Assembly (NCBI RefSeq): GCF_019801965.1
Contig: NZ_JAHVIA010000007.1
Location: 186,001 to 250,000 of the forward strand
Reading direction: 5' to 3'
Origin: Salipiger bermudensis
Lineage (GTDB): Bacteria; Pseudomonadota; Alphaproteobacteria; Rhodobacterales; Rhodobacteraceae
DNA: 64,000 nt
A model generated the notes under the pieces. That model searched no databases, was not told where the DNA came from, and saw only the letters and a list, made by a program, of their open reading frames with translations. Positions within the stretch are counted from its first letter, which is position 1; each line of letters begins with the position of its first letter. Both the position numbers and the translations under genes were made by a program. Shown here piece after piece: positions 51,707 through 60,420 of this stretch.

Positions 51707-52348
51707 ATGTCCGCGCAGATTGACCTGTCCCGTTTCGCGACGCACACGCGCGGATTTCTCGCCGAGCTCGCCAAGAACAACAACCGCGGCTGGTTCAGCA
51801 GGAACAAGCTGCGCTACGATCGCGATGTCAGGCGACCGGGCGAGCGGCTGGTGGATATCCTTGCCGACACGCTCACACAGCGCACCGGTCGGCCGGTGCG
51901 GGGCAAGCTGTTCCGCCCGCATCGCGACGGGCGCTACTCGAGCGACAAGACCCCGTTCTACACCCATCTCCACGCGGTCTGGACCCTGGCCGACGGTCGG
52001 GGCTGGTATTTCGGCCTCTCGCCCGAATACGCCACCGCCGGCGCCGGTGTGATGGGGTTCGACGCCGAGCAGACCATCGCCTGGCGGCATTCGGTCTCCG
52101 GGGTTGCGGGAGAGGGCCTGGCCAGCCTGCTCGGCCGGCTCGACGCGCGGCTCGACCCGCCGACCCTCGAAACCGTGCCCGAGCCCTATGCTGCCGACCA
52201 TCCGCGCGCCGAGCTGCTGCGCCGCACCGGTTGCGTGCTCTGGTATGATGATCTCTTCGAGGCGCTCTCAGAGGATCCAGAGGCGACCCTGCGCGAGCGG
52301 TTCGACCGTCTCGCGCCGCTGCAGGACTGGCTCGGCGCGCATCTCTGA
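51707..52348 (+). CDS. DUF2461 family protein
   Basis: 213 aa from the ATG at 51707, which has GGAG 8 bases upstream; an earlier ATG at 51665 adds 14 atypical residues. The DUF2461 (TIGR02453) pattern is clear: LAELAKNNNRGWFSRNKLRYD, KLFRPHRDGRYSSDKTPFYTHLHA and GWYFGLSPEYATAGAGVMGF. The function of this widespread family is not established. It is divergent from DUF1007 and convergent with the PPK2 gene. Confidence 0.9.
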   Translation: MSAQIDLSRFATHTRGFLAELAKNNNRGWFSRNKLRYDRDVRRPGERLVDILADTLTQRTGRPVRGKLFRPHRDGRYSSDKTPFYTHLHAVWTLADGRGWYFGLSPEYATAGAGVMGFDAEQTIAWRHSVSGVAGEGLASLLGRLDARLDPPTLETVPEPYAADHPRAELLRRTGCVLWYDDLFEALSEDPEATLRERFDRLAPLQDWLGAHL

Positions 52349-52379
52349 GCGGCGCGCCGGGCGGCATCGTCTCGCCGCG

Positions 52380-53357
52380 TCAGCCGCCGCTCTTGCGGGT
52401 GTCCGGGTGCAGCGCCGTGCCGAGGATATGATCGGAGCGATGGATCACATGCGCCGCGCCGCCAACGATCAGCGGGTCGGCGGGCGTGGCCACCCGGCGG
52501 TCCTTCCCGGGGTAATCCAGGGTCGAAAGAAAATGCCGCATGCAATTGATCCGCGCGCGTTTCTTGTCGTTCGACTTGACCACGATCCACGGCGCATCGG
52601 CGGTGTCGGTGTAGAAGAACATCGCCTCCTTGGCCTCGGTGTAATCGTCCCACTTGTCGAGGCTGGCCTTGTCGATCGGCGACAACTTCCACTGCTTGAG
52701 CGGGTCGGTCTCGCGGCTCTTGAAACGGCGCAGCTGCTCCTCGCGGGTGACCGAGAACCAGTATTTGTAGAGCTTGATCCCGGCCCGCACCAACATGCGC
52801 TCGAGATCCGGCGTCTGGCGCATGAACTCCAGGTATTCGTTGGGCTCGCAGAACCCCATCACCCGCTCGACCCCGGCGCGGTTGTACCAGGAGCGGTCAT
52901 AGAGCACGATCTCCCCGGCGGTCGGCAGATGCTCGATGTAGCGCTGGAAATACCACTGGCCGCGCTCCAGGTCACTGGGCTTGTTGAGCGCCACCACGCG
53001 GGCGTGGCGCGGGTTGAGATGCTCAGTGAAGCGCTTGATCGTGCCCCCCTTGCCGGCGGCGTCGCGGCCCTCGAAGAGCAAGACCGCCTTCTGGCCGGTC
53101 TGCTGGAACCACAGCTGCACCTTGAGAAGCTCGGCCTGAAGCTGCGCCTTCTGGCGCTCGTAGCTCTTGGTCGACATCTTGGTGTCGTAGGGATAGGCGC
53201 CGGTCTCGAAGGCGAGCCGGATCTCGTCCGGCGTCGGTGCGGGGCGGCGCGGCCCGCGCGGGGCGGCGGCAGCGGCGCCATCGGGCGCCGGGGCCATGGC
53301 GTCGTCGGCGGCGGGGATATGGGCGGCGGTGTCCGTCTCGGGGGGTGTTGCGCTCAT
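52380..53357 (-). CDS. ppk2: polyphosphate kinase 2
   Basis: 325 aa. Walker A G97-R-D-A-A-G102-K103-G-G105, the lid/Walker B region Y153-DRSWYNRAG and the closing MRHFLSTLDYPGKD motif are those of class I PPK2, which makes nucleoside triphosphates from polyphosphate or the reverse. An Ala/Pro-rich N-terminal extension of about 40 residues precedes the domain. Cytoplasmic. Confidence 0.95.
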   Translation of the reverse strand: MSATPPETDTAAHIPAADDAMAPAPDGAAAAAPRGPRRPAPTPDEIRLAFETGAYPYDTKMSTKSYERQKAQLQAELLKVQLWFQQTGQKAVLLFEGRDAAGKGGTIKRFTEHLNPRHARVVALNKPSDLERGQWYFQRYIEHLPTAGEIVLYDRSWYNRAGVERVMGFCEPNEYLEFMRQTPDLERMLVRAGIKLYKYWFSVTREEQLRRFKSRETDPLKQWKLSPIDKASLDKWDDYTEAKEAMFFYTDTADAPWIVVKSNDKKRARINCMRHFLSTLDYPGKDRRVATPADPLIVGGAAHVIHRSDHILGTALHPDTRKSGG

Positions 53358-53490
53358 CGGGGGCCTTTCTCCAGCGGGCTTTTGTCCGGCCTACGCCCTT
53401 CAGGCTGTGCCCCGCCTTGACCAGTGTCAAGAAACCCGTCTTCCGGCGGTCCGCAGCTTATTGATTTCCGCCCGCCATTCCGGCAGACAT

Positions 53491-53565
53491 GCCGCGATTA
53501 TCTGGGCCGCGATAATCTGGGCCGCGACACTCCGGGCCGCGATCGCCGGGGCCGCGACCATCAGG
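53491..53565 (+). repeat. 15-bp tandem repeat, five copies, before trpA
   Basis: Five units beginning GCCGCGA follow each other exactly (53491, 53506, 53521, 53536, 53551); units 1 and 2 differ at one base, the others more. The array ends 11 bp before the trpA start codon and includes its upstream leader. As the unit is a multiple of three, translation would give repeating LGRD-like residues, but no in-frame start signal supports that. It may alter trpA expression by slippage. Confidence 0.8.
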
Positions 53566-53576
53566 GAAGGACAGTC

Positions 53577-54368
53577 ATGACCCGCATCGATGCAAAATTC
53601 GCCGCGCTCCGCGCAGATGGCAAGAAAGCCTTCGTCGCCTATGTCATGGCCGGCGATCCCGATTACGACCGCTCGCTCGAACTGGTGAAGGGCCTGCCCG
53701 CCGCCGGCGTCGACATCATCGAACTGGGCCAGCCCTTCACCGACCCGATGGCCGACGGCCCGACGATCCAACTCGCCGGCCAGCGCGCCCTCGAGGCGGG
53801 CCAGACTCTGGAGCGCACGCTGCAGATGGTGCGCGATTTCCGCGCCGGCGACGACACCACCCCGATCGTGCTGATGGGCTACTACAACCCGATCTACAAC
53901 CACGGCGTCGAGCGCTTCCTCGAGGACGCTGGCAAGGCCGGCATCGACGGGCTGATCGTGGTCGACCTGCCGCCCGAGGAAGACGAGGAGCTCTGCATCC
54001 CGGCCCAGAAGGCCGGACTCAACTTCATCCGCCTCGCGACCCCCACCACCGATGACAAGCGTCTGCCCAAGGTGCTGCAGAACACGTCGGGCTTCGTCTA
54101 CTACGTCTCGATCACCGGCATCACCGGCGCCGCGGCGGCGCAGGCCGCCGATGTCGCCCCGGAAGTGGCCCGCATCAAGGCCAAGACCGACCTGCCGGTC
54201 ATCGTGGGCTTCGGCATCCGCACGCCCGAGACCTCCGAGAGCATCGCAAGCGTCGCCGATGGCTGCGTGGTTGGCTCGGCCATCGTCGCCGCCCAGGCCG
54301 AAGGCAAGCCCACCGAAGAGGTCCTCGCCTTCGTCAAATCCCTCGCCGACGGCGCCCACCGCGCCTGA
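53577..54368 (+). CDS. trpA: tryptophan synthase alpha subunit
   Basis: 263 aa from the ATG at 53577, giving [13 protein letters not shown]. The TrpA signature [18 protein letters not shown] is present with catalytic Glu49 and Asp60; loop-6 region and GFGIRTPE are also typical. It cleaves indole-3-glycerol phosphate to indole and passes it to TrpB. Here it stands without trpB, which must be elsewhere. GGGAAGG lies 8 or so bases before the start, right after a tandem repeat. A strong terminator follows. Confidence 0.97.
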   Translation: MTRIDAKFAALRADGKKAFVAYVMAGDPDYDRSLELVKGLPAAGVDIIELGQPFTDPMADGPTIQLAGQRALEAGQTLERTLQMVRDFRAGDDTTPIVLMGYYNPIYNHGVERFLEDAGKAGIDGLIVVDLPPEEDEELCIPAQKAGLNFIRLATPTTDDKRLPKVLQNTSGFVYYVSITGITGAAAAQAADVAPEVARIKAKTDLPVIVGFGIRTPETSESIASVADGCVVGSAIVAAQAEGKPTEEVLAFVKSLADGAHRA

Positions 54369-54392
54369 GCGCCGCGCCACCGCTGACATGAC

Positions 54393-54421
54393 AAAGGGGC
54401 GCCCCACCGGCCGCCCCTTTT
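54393..54421 (+). terminator. rho-independent terminator of trpA
   Basis: AAAGGGGCG (54393-54401) pairs with CGCCCCTTT (54412-54420), with a T-rich end (TTTT). It begins 24 bases after the trpA stop. Confidence 0.85.
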
Positions 54422-54456
54422 CCATTGCCTGCATCGCCCCTTAGCGCGGCCCCGCA

Positions 54457-54521
54457 TCTTCTCTGGTTCAAAAATACCTCGGGGGTGAATGGGCCGCAGG
54501 CCCAGAGGGGGCAGCGCCCCC
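54457..54521 (+). repeat. 65-bp dispersed repeat, copy A (forward)
   Basis: Begins tcttctctggttcaaaaata and ends in the 15-bp palindrome GGGGGCAGCGCCCCC; a second hairpin GGGCCGCAGGCCC lies inside. The reverse complement of this whole stretch recurs without mismatch at 57886-57950. A more diverged relative is at 45805-45850. Confidence 0.92.
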
Positions 54522-54662
54522 TCTTTCCCCGTGGCAAGCGCACCTCCGGTGCGACGGGGGCAGCGCCCCCCTCTCCTCTGGCAAGCGCGCCCCCGGTGCG
54601 ACGGGGCAGCGCCCCCGCTCCTCTGGAAAGCGCACCTCCGTGGCGGCGGGGGCAGCGCCCCC
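54507..54662 (+). repeat. 45-49-bp imperfect tandem repeat, about 3.3 units
   Basis: Units start with (G)GGGGCAGCGCCCCC at 54507, 54556, 54603 and 54648, and share a ctctcctctggcaagcgc and acctccggtgcgac part. Spacing shrinks 49, 47, 45. It grows out of the end of the 65-bp element and fills the gap between trpA and argC. Confidence 0.75.
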
Positions 54663-54692
54663 TGCTCCGTCCGCAACCAGGCGCAATGCCGC

Positions 54693-55637
54693 CTACTCGG
54701 CCGCCTGCGCCTCCGGCCCTTCGAGCCCGGCACCCTCGTCGACGCCGAGCATGATGTTGAGGTTCTGCACCGCGGCGCCCGAGGCGCCCTTGCCGAGATT
54801 GTCGAGCACCGCGACCAGCACCGCAGCGCCGCTCGCCGGATTGCCATGCACCGAGAGCTCGAGACGGTTGCTGCCGTTCAGGCGCTGCGGCAGCACCCGC
54901 GGCTCGTGCACCGACGGCGCGACCACAGAGACGAAGCGTTCGCCCTCGTAGGCCGCGCGCAGCGCTGCCTCTGCCGCGGCAATGCCTTCCGCGCCCAGCC
55001 CGGGCAGTTGCACGGCAACCGCCATGCCCTGGGCATACTGCCCGACCGACGGCACGAAGACCGGCGCGGCGCTCAGCAGCCCGTGCTTGGAGATCTCCGG
55101 CAGGTGCTTGTGGCCCTGCGACACGCCGTAGAGGAAGGCGCCGTCGGTCTCGCCGCCCTCGAACTCGGCGATCATCGCCTTGCCGCCGCCGCTATAGCCC
55201 GACACGCCCGAGATCGCCGGCGCCGCGTCCGCCGCCAGGATCCCCGCCTCGACCAGCGGCCGGATCAGCGCGATCGCGCAGGTCGACCAGCAGCCCGGGT
55301 TGGAGACGTATTGCGCCGCCGCGATCGCCTCGCGCTGGCCCTTGGCCATCTCGGCGAAGCCGAAGACCCAGCCATCGGCCACCCGGTGCGCGGTCGAGGC
55401 GTCGATGATGCGCGTGCCATGCGGCACTGCCAGCTCGACCGTCTCCTTCGCCGCGTCGTCCGGCAGGCAGAGGATCGCCACGTCGGCCTCGGCGAGGGCC
55501 TCGGAGCGCGCGTCGCGGTCCTTGCGGCGCTCATGGGCAACCTGGACCAGGGCAATATCGGCGCGCGCCTCGAGACGCTCGCGGATCTGCAATCCGGTGG
55601 TTCCGGCTTCGCCGTCTATGAACACCTTGTGGGCCAT
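54693..55637 (-). CDS. argC: N-acetyl-gamma-glutamyl-phosphate reductase
   Basis: 314 aa, the shorter type-2 ArgC. It has the NADP-binding start ([19 protein letters not shown]), the catalytic Cys116 in [15 protein letters not shown], and [14 protein letters not shown], then GHKHLPEI. It carries out the third step of arginine synthesis. It stands alone on the minus strand, between the trpA repeats and the ZIP transporter gene. Confidence 0.96.
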   Translation of the reverse strand: MAHKVFIDGEAGTTGLQIRERLEARADIALVQVAHERRKDRDARSEALAEADVAILCLPDDAAKETVELAVPHGTRIIDASTAHRVADGWVFGFAEMAKGQREAIAAAQYVSNPGCWSTCAIALIRPLVEAGILAADAAPAISGVSGYSGGGKAMIAEFEGGETDGAFLYGVSQGHKHLPEISKHGLLSAAPVFVPSVGQYAQGMAVAVQLPGLGAEGIAAAEAALRAAYEGERFVSVVAPSVHEPRVLPQRLNGSNRLELSVHGNPASGAAVLVAVLDNLGKGASGAAVQNLNIMLGVDEGAGLEGPEAQAAE

Positions 55638-55755
55638 GTCACGCCTCCATTGTTTCGAGGCCCTGCCATAGCAGAGCCCCCGTGAAAAGGAAACGGCGAG
55701 GACGCCCGAACGGGCGGAGGAGCGGCTCCTCGAGCCCCTGCGGCCTCTCCTCGCC

Positions 55756-56523
55756 TCAGCCCAGCGTCACGTCGAGGAACATCATCAGGATCAGCCCCAC
55801 GATCAGCCCGGTGGTGGCGCGGTTCTGATGGCCGTGTCGGTGGGTCTCGGGGATGATCTCGTGGCTGATGATGAACAGCATGGCGCCGGCGGCGAAGGTC
55901 AGCCCCACCGGCAGCACGTAGACCGAGACCGACACCGCCGCGACGCCGATCAGGCCGCCGATCGGCTCCACCAGCCCGGTCAGCGTCGCGTACCAGACGC
56001 TGCGCAGCCGGCCGTAGCCCTGCCCGCGCAGCGCCACCGCCACCGCGAGCCCCTCGGGTGCGTTCTGCAGCCCGATGCCGGTGGCCAGCGACATGCCGTT
56101 GGTGACGTCGCCACCGCCGAAGCCGATGCCCACCGCCATGCCCTCCGGGAAATTGTGGATTGTGATCGCGAGGATGAACAGCCAGAGCTTCGACAGCGCG
56201 CCGGGGTCCGAGCCCTCGGGGCCGGAAACGAAATGCTCGTGCGGCACCCAGCGGTTGATGCCCGCGACCGCGAGCGCGCCGAGCGCGATGCCGACCGCCG
56301 CCAGCAGCGCCGCCCCGACCGTCGAGCCGTAGATCTCGGCGCCCTCCTCGATACCCGGCAGGATCAGCGAGAAGAACGAGGCCGAGATCATCACCCCTGC
56401 GGCGAAGCCCAGCATCATGTCGTTGGTCCGGCGCGTGATCTCGCGCCCGAACAGCACCGGCAGCGCCCCCACCCCGGTCATCAGACCGGCGCCGAGACTG
56501 GCCAGAAAGCCCCATAGGATCAT
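55756..56523 (-). CDS. ZIP family metal transporter
   Basis: 255 aa from the ATG at 56523, with AGGAGG 7 bases upstream; the very long upstream frame is a shadow. Eight hydrophobic segments. The ZIP metal motifs are intact: [16 protein letters not shown] in helix 4, [15 protein letters not shown] in helix 5 and LVEPIGGL nearby. It moves Zn2+ or other divalent metals into the cytoplasm. No metal-regulator gene adjoins. Confidence 0.93.
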   Translation of the reverse strand: MILWGFLASLGAGLMTGVGALPVLFGREITRRTNDMMLGFAAGVMISASFFSLILPGIEEGAEIYGSTVGAALLAAVGIALGALAVAGINRWVPHEHFVSGPEGSDPGALSKLWLFILAITIHNFPEGMAVGIGFGGGDVTNGMSLATGIGLQNAPEGLAVAVALRGQGYGRLRSVWYATLTGLVEPIGGLIGVAAVSVSVYVLPVGLTFAAGAMLFIISHEIIPETHRHGHQNRATTGLIVGLILMMFLDVTLG

Positions 56524-56667
56524 CGCATCGCCTCCTGCTGGCATGCCTTGTCCCTCCCTGCCGCCACTAACCCGCCGCGGAGGCGAAATGTCCAGTGCGG
56601 GAGATTGCGCAAACTGTCGCGGATTGGTAATCAAACCTGACCGCATCGCCCGGAAGGACCGCTCCAC

Positions 56668-57834
56668 ATGCCCCAAATCACCGAGATCGAGGACCTCAAG
56701 CGGATCTACCGCCGCCGTGTCCCCAAGATGTTCTACGATTATTGCGAATCCGGCAGCTGGAGCGAGCAGACCTTCCGCGAGAACAGCTCGGATTTCGACG
56801 ACATCTACCTGCGCCAGCGCGTCGCCATCGACATGACCGGCCGCACCACCGCGACCAAGCTCATCGGCCAGGACGTGGCGATGCCGGTGGCGCTGGCCCC
56901 GGTGGGCCTCACCGGCATGCAGCATGCCGATGGCGAGATCCTCGCCGCCCGCGCCGCAGAGAAATTCGGAGTGCCCTACTGCCTTTCGACCATGTCGATC
57001 TGTTCGATCGAGGACGTGGCCGAGAACACCTCGGCGCCGTTCTGGATGCAGGTCTACACGCTCAAGGACGACGATTTCATGCAGCGCCTGTTCGACCGCG
57101 CCAAGGCGGCGAACTGCTCGGCGGCAGTGATCACCGTCGACCTGCAGCTGCTGGGCCAGCGCCACAAGGACATCAAGAACGGCCTCTCCGCGCCGCCCAA
57201 GCTGACGCCGAAATCGGTTGCCAACATGATGACCAAGGTGCCGTGGGGGCTGGAGATGCTGCAGACCAAGCGGCGCTTCTTCGGCAATATTGTCGGCCAC
57301 GCCAAGGGCGTCGACGATCCCTCGAGCCTGTCGACCTGGACCGCCGAGAGCTTCGACCAGGCGCTGAACTGGGACCGCATCCGCGAGTTCCGCAAGATGT
57401 GGGACGGGCCGCTGATCATCAAGGGCATCATCGATCCCCGCGACGCGCTCGAGGCCTGCAATGTCGGCGCTGATGCCATCGTGGTGAGCAACCACGGCGG
57501 CCGCCAGCTCGACGGGGCGCTGAGCTCGATCCGGGCGCTGGCGCCGATCCTCGACGCGGTGGGCGACAAGATCGAGGTGCATCTCGACAGCGGCATCCGC
57601 TCGGGGCAGGACGTGCTCAAGGCGGTGGCGATGGGCGCCAAGGGCTGCTGGATCGGCCGCGCCTATGTCTACGGGCTGGGGGCGATGGGTGAACAGGGCG
57701 TCTCCGAGGCGCTGCGGGTGATCCACAAGGAGCTCGACAGCTCGATGGGGCTCTGCGGGCGCACCGACATCACGCAGGTCGACCGCGACATCCTGATGAT
57801 CCCGAAGGGCTTCTCCGGCGACTGGGAGGCGTGA
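56668..57834 (+). CDS. lldD: alpha-hydroxy-acid oxidising protein, L-lactate dehydrogenase (LldD) type
   Basis: 388 aa. The FMN-dependent alpha-hydroxyacid dehydrogenase TIM barrel shows APVGLTGMQHADGEIL, CLSTMSICSIEDVAE, WMQVYTLKD, and the active-site block VSNHGGRQLDGALSSI with catalytic His276 and substrate Arg279. It oxidises L-lactate to pyruvate at the inner face of the membrane. A GGAAGGACC lies just before the start. Monocistronic; the 65-bp repeat follows its stop after 51 bp. Confidence 0.92.
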   Translation: MPQITEIEDLKRIYRRRVPKMFYDYCESGSWSEQTFRENSSDFDDIYLRQRVAIDMTGRTTATKLIGQDVAMPVALAPVGLTGMQHADGEILAARAAEKFGVPYCLSTMSICSIEDVAENTSAPFWMQVYTLKDDDFMQRLFDRAKAANCSAAVITVDLQLLGQRHKDIKNGLSAPPKLTPKSVANMMTKVPWGLEMLQTKRRFFGNIVGHAKGVDDPSSLSTWTAESFDQALNWDRIREFRKMWDGPLIIKGIIDPRDALEACNVGADAIVVSNHGGRQLDGALSSIRALAPILDAVGDKIEVHLDSGIRSGQDVLKAVAMGAKGCWIGRAYVYGLGAMGEQGVSEALRVIHKELDSSMGLCGRTDITQVDRDILMIPKGFSGDWEA

Positions 57835-57885
57835 GGACGCCGGGTCGCAGTCACCGGCGCTGGACCGTGCTGAGAGAGAAGGGGG

Positions 57886-57950
57886 GGGGGCGCTGCCCCC
57901 TCTGGGCCTGCGGCCCATTCACCCCCGAGGTATTTTTGAACCAGAGAAGA
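57886..57950 (-). repeat. 65-bp dispersed repeat, copy B (inverted)
   Basis: An exact reverse complement of 54457-54521. It is preceded by a run of ten G residues at 57881-57890, which overlaps the palindrome end. The inverted pair encloses argC, the ZIP gene and lldD (about 3.4 kb). It lies between the convergent ends of lldD and the MFS gene, so it may serve as a two-way transcription end. Confidence 0.92.
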
Positions 57951-57956
57951 CGGGGG

Positions 57957-59108
57957 TCAGGCGGCTGGTGAGGAGCGGCGCATCCAGGGGATGAGGGCGA
58001 GCGGGATCAGCAGCAGGACCAGCGCCACCGTGGCGAAGGCGGCGGCGAGGCCGACGCGGCCCGAGACCAGCCCCATCAGCGGCGGTCCGAGGAAGAAGCC
58101 GGCATAGCCGATCACCGAGAGCCGGGAGATCGCCTGGGCGCGGCGCTCCGCGGGGCAGCGGGCAGCGACGAAGGCGAAGGCCATGGGGACCACAACCGAG
58201 GCGCCGAGGCCGAGGATGGCGAAGCCCGCGTAGGCGATCCACAGGCTCGGCGCGAGCGCCGCGATCAACGCGCCGGAGGCCGAGACCGTGGCGCCGATGC
58301 GGATCACCGCCGGTTCGGCGAAGCGCTGCGCCAGCCCCTGCCCGAACAGGCGCCCCACCGTCATGGTGATGCCGAGCAGCGCCGGGCCGACGGCGCCGGC
58401 AGCGGCGCCTGCGTCCAGATTGCGCTCCAGATGCAGCGCCGACCAGCCTTCGGTGGCCTGCTCCGACAGGAAGCCGATCAGCACCACCAGCCCCGCCGGC
58501 AGGATCAGCCGCCAGGGCGTCGCACCGCGTGGCGCGACGCCGCCGTCATGGTTGGCGGCAGTGGGCGCCCCGCGCATCAGCGCCACGAGGACCAGCGCGG
58601 CCAGGCCGAGCCCGGTGAAGGCGGCCACCGGCGAGGCGCCAAACTCGCGCGCCAGGCCGGTGCCCAGGGCCGAGACCGCGTAGATCAACGAGTAGACCGC
58701 GTGGTTGAGGTTCATCAGCGGCCTGCGGCCCGAGGCCTCGAGCCCCGCCACCTGCGCGTTCATCACCACGTCGAGCAGCCCGGCCGCCGCGGCGGCGGCG
58801 AGCATCGCCAGCGCGAAGCCCAGCCAGCCGGAGGCGAAACCGGGCAGCAGGAAGGCACCGGCCAAAACCACCGACAGCAGCGGCAGCGCCAGCCGGCCGA
58901 GCCGTCGCTCGGCGACCGGGGCCAGCCACATCGCAAGCACCGCGCCGCAGGTCGAGACCAGCATCGCCAGCCCGAAGCCTTCGTCGGAGAGCCCGGCCTG
59001 CGGCTTCAACGCCGGCACCAGCGCGGCGAAGCCGCCCCAGTAGAGCCCCATGACGGCGAAGGCCGCGGCGGGGCCACGGCTGGCGAGAAGATCGTGCTTG
59101 TATCCCAT
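57957..59108 (-). CDS. major facilitator superfamily transporter
   Basis: 383 aa from the ATG at 59108 (MGYKHDLLASRGPAAAF); upstream frame is a shadow. About twelve membrane segments, Ala/Leu-rich; an MFS-type loop (APVAERRLGRLALPL) after segment 2 and a second-half RLFGQGLAQRF. YbjJ-like MFS members are the nearest recognised pattern. Substrate unknown. Confidence 0.9.
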   Translation of the reverse strand: MGYKHDLLASRGPAAAFAVMGLYWGGFAALVPALKPQAGLSDEGFGLAMLVSTCGAVLAMWLAPVAERRLGRLALPLLSVVLAGAFLLPGFASGWLGFALAMLAAAAAAGLLDVVMNAQVAGLEASGRRPLMNLNHAVYSLIYAVSALGTGLAREFGASPVAAFTGLGLAALVLVALMRGAPTAANHDGGVAPRGATPWRLILPAGLVVLIGFLSEQATEGWSALHLERNLDAGAAAGAVGPALLGITMTVGRLFGQGLAQRFAEPAVIRIGATVSASGALIAALAPSLWIAYAGFAILGLGASVVVPMAFAFVAARCPAERRAQAISRLSVIGYAGFFLGPPLMGLVSGRVGLAAAFATVALVLLLIPLALIPWMRRSSPAA

Positions 59109-59282
59109 CCCAGCGCCCTGCCACGGCGGCGCGGCGGCGTCCAGAGCGGCGCCTGCAAGGGCGGTAGAACGCGCGCGGGCAAAAAGAGACTTGAGAAACG
59201 GGGCGATCCGGTCTATCGGAGCGGCTCTTACGCGGGGTGACAGCCTTGGAGGCACCCTGCCCTTATTTATGGAGATATCAAC

Positions 59283-59903
59283 ATGGCTGGTGAGATTCCT
59301 GATCTCGTGGCTCTGGAACGTACGGGGACAGGCAAGGGCGCCGCTCGTCAAGTCCGTCGCGACGGCATGGTTCCGGGCATTGTTTTCGGTGGCGATGCAG
59401 AGCCGCTGGCAATCCAACTGCCCTTCAACGAGCTGCTCAAGCGCCTGAAGGCAGGCCGCTTCAAGTCGACCCTGTTCAACCTCAAGGTTGACGGTCACGA
59501 CGATGTCCGCGTTATCTGCCGCGACGTGCAGCGCGATGTCGTGAAGGACCTTCCGACCCACTTCGACCTGATGCGCCTGCGCCGCACCAGCCGGATCAAC
59601 CTCTTCATCCACGTCGACTTCATCAATGAAGAAGCGGCACCGGGCCTGAAGAAGGGCGGCGTCCTGACCATCGTGCGCCAGGAAGTCGAGCTCGAAGTGC
59701 TGGCCGGCGACATCCCGGACCACATCACCGTGGACCTGGCAGGCAAGCAGATCGGCGACGTCATCCACATCTCGGACGTGACCCTGCCGGAAGGCGCCAA
59801 GCCGACCATCGACCGCGACTTCGTGATCGCCAACATCTCGGCTCCGCGCGGCCTGCGCGCCGATGACGGCGATGAAGGCGAAGAGGAGGCGGCAGAGGAA
59901 TAA
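59283..59903 (+). CDS. rplY: 50S ribosomal protein L25/general stress protein Ctc
   Basis: 206 aa, the long Ctc form: an L25 domain ([22 protein letters not shown], then [19 protein letters not shown]) followed by the TL5-type C-terminal beta domain ([22 protein letters not shown]) and a very acidic tail. It binds 5S rRNA. ATGGAGATATC gives a ribosome site before the ATG. It is monocistronic with its own terminator; pth, often its partner, is not seen. Confidence 0.96.
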   Translation: MAGEIPDLVALERTGTGKGAARQVRRDGMVPGIVFGGDAEPLAIQLPFNELLKRLKAGRFKSTLFNLKVDGHDDVRVICRDVQRDVVKDLPTHFDLMRLRRTSRINLFIHVDFINEEAAPGLKKGGVLTIVRQEVELEVLAGDIPDHITVDLAGKQIGDVIHISDVTLPEGAKPTIDRDFVIANISAPRGLRADDGDEGEEEAAEE

Positions 59904-59931
59904 TCCTCCGCAGCTTCGACAGATCGAGAGA

Positions 59932-59960
59932 CGGCCCTGCCCCCGCGGCAGGGCCGTTTT
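59932..59960 (+). terminator. rho-independent terminator of rplY
   Basis: ACGGCCCTGCC (59932-59942) pairs perfectly with GGCAGGGCCGT (59947-59957) across CCGC, ending in TTTT. It begins 29 bases after the rplY stop. Confidence 0.93.
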
Positions 59961-60225
59961 GGTTTCCGGAAGCGAATCGATTCTGCCGTGATCGCTGCGA
60001 TTCGCGCGCGTCGCGACACCGGCAGCCGGGGATGGCCCTGTCGCTGCCCGCCGCGCGGGAGCGCGCGCCGAGCTCACCTCCCGCGTGTCACGCGAAACGA
60101 AAGCGCACAGTAGCGACGCGCCGGATCTTGCAGGCAGTTCGGGCAGATGGCGCGTTTCGACGGCGCAACCACTGACGTAGCGTAAATATTTTGGGAAGCG
60201 GCTTCGGAACACGTAGAAAGTGTGT
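59961..60225. other. intergenic region between rplY and the sRNA candidate
   Basis: No supported gene. From about 60180 the sequence becomes AT-rich (gtaaatattttggg). Together with the elements at 60226-60365 it forms a 517-bp gap between rplY and the next protein gene. Confidence 0.5.
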
Positions 60226-60309
60226 AAAATAAAACGCCTCGGCGACCGGGGTCACCGAGGCTACACTGATCTAAATACAAGACGGCGGCACCACTCACGG
60301 AACGTCGTC
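60226..60309 (-). ncRNA. candidate orphan small RNA, about 84 nt
   Basis: On the minus strand a promoter-like TTGGAA (60344-60339), exactly 17 bases, then TAGTAT (60321-60316) precede a likely start near 60309. About 48 bases later comes a hairpin (GCCTCGG-t-GACC / GGTC-g-CCGAGGC, 60261-60236) followed by GTTTTATTTT, a good intrinsic terminator on this strand. No minus-strand gene lies upstream that could need this terminator, and rplY already has its own. No protein frame fits. The family is not recognised; it is an inference from promoter-terminator pairing. Confidence 0.42.
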
Positions 60310-60346
60310 ATAGCCATACTAACACGTCACGAAGGGGGTTCCAATG

Positions 60347-60365
60347 CTTTATCATTGTGATAAAG
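60347..60365. promoter_or_regulatory. perfect operator-like palindrome before the winged-helix gene
   Basis: CTTTATCA (60347-60354), TTG, TGATAAAG (60358-60365). It lies 56 bp before the winged-helix gene start and directly beside the -35 (60339-60344) of the minus-strand sRNA candidate, so one bound protein could affect both. A plus-strand TTGACG lies nearby at 60393. Confidence 0.55.
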
Positions 60366-60420
60366 ATGGGAAACACATTCAATTTCCACGGGTTGACGAT
60401 TGTGCAGCGCGCGCTGCGGG

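Noticed and set aside
53491-54662. CRISPR array from tandem repeats near trpA/argC
   Set aside because: Units of 15 bp and 45-49 bp are directly adjacent, with no unique spacers and no cas genes.
55756-57918. 720-codon minus-strand frame upstream of the ZIP gene
   Set aside because: Only the last 255 codons resemble a protein family; the rest is antisense to lldD. The ATG at 56523 has a good ribosome site.
59283-59903. Long minus-strand frame covering rplY joined to the MFS gene (751 codons)
   Set aside because: MFS character begins only at the ATG at 59108; the upstream part is antisense to rplY.
60226-60261. Bidirectional terminator for rplY
   Set aside because: rplY has its own strong terminator at 59932-59960. 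The hairpin here has a T run only on the minus strand, 330 bp further on.
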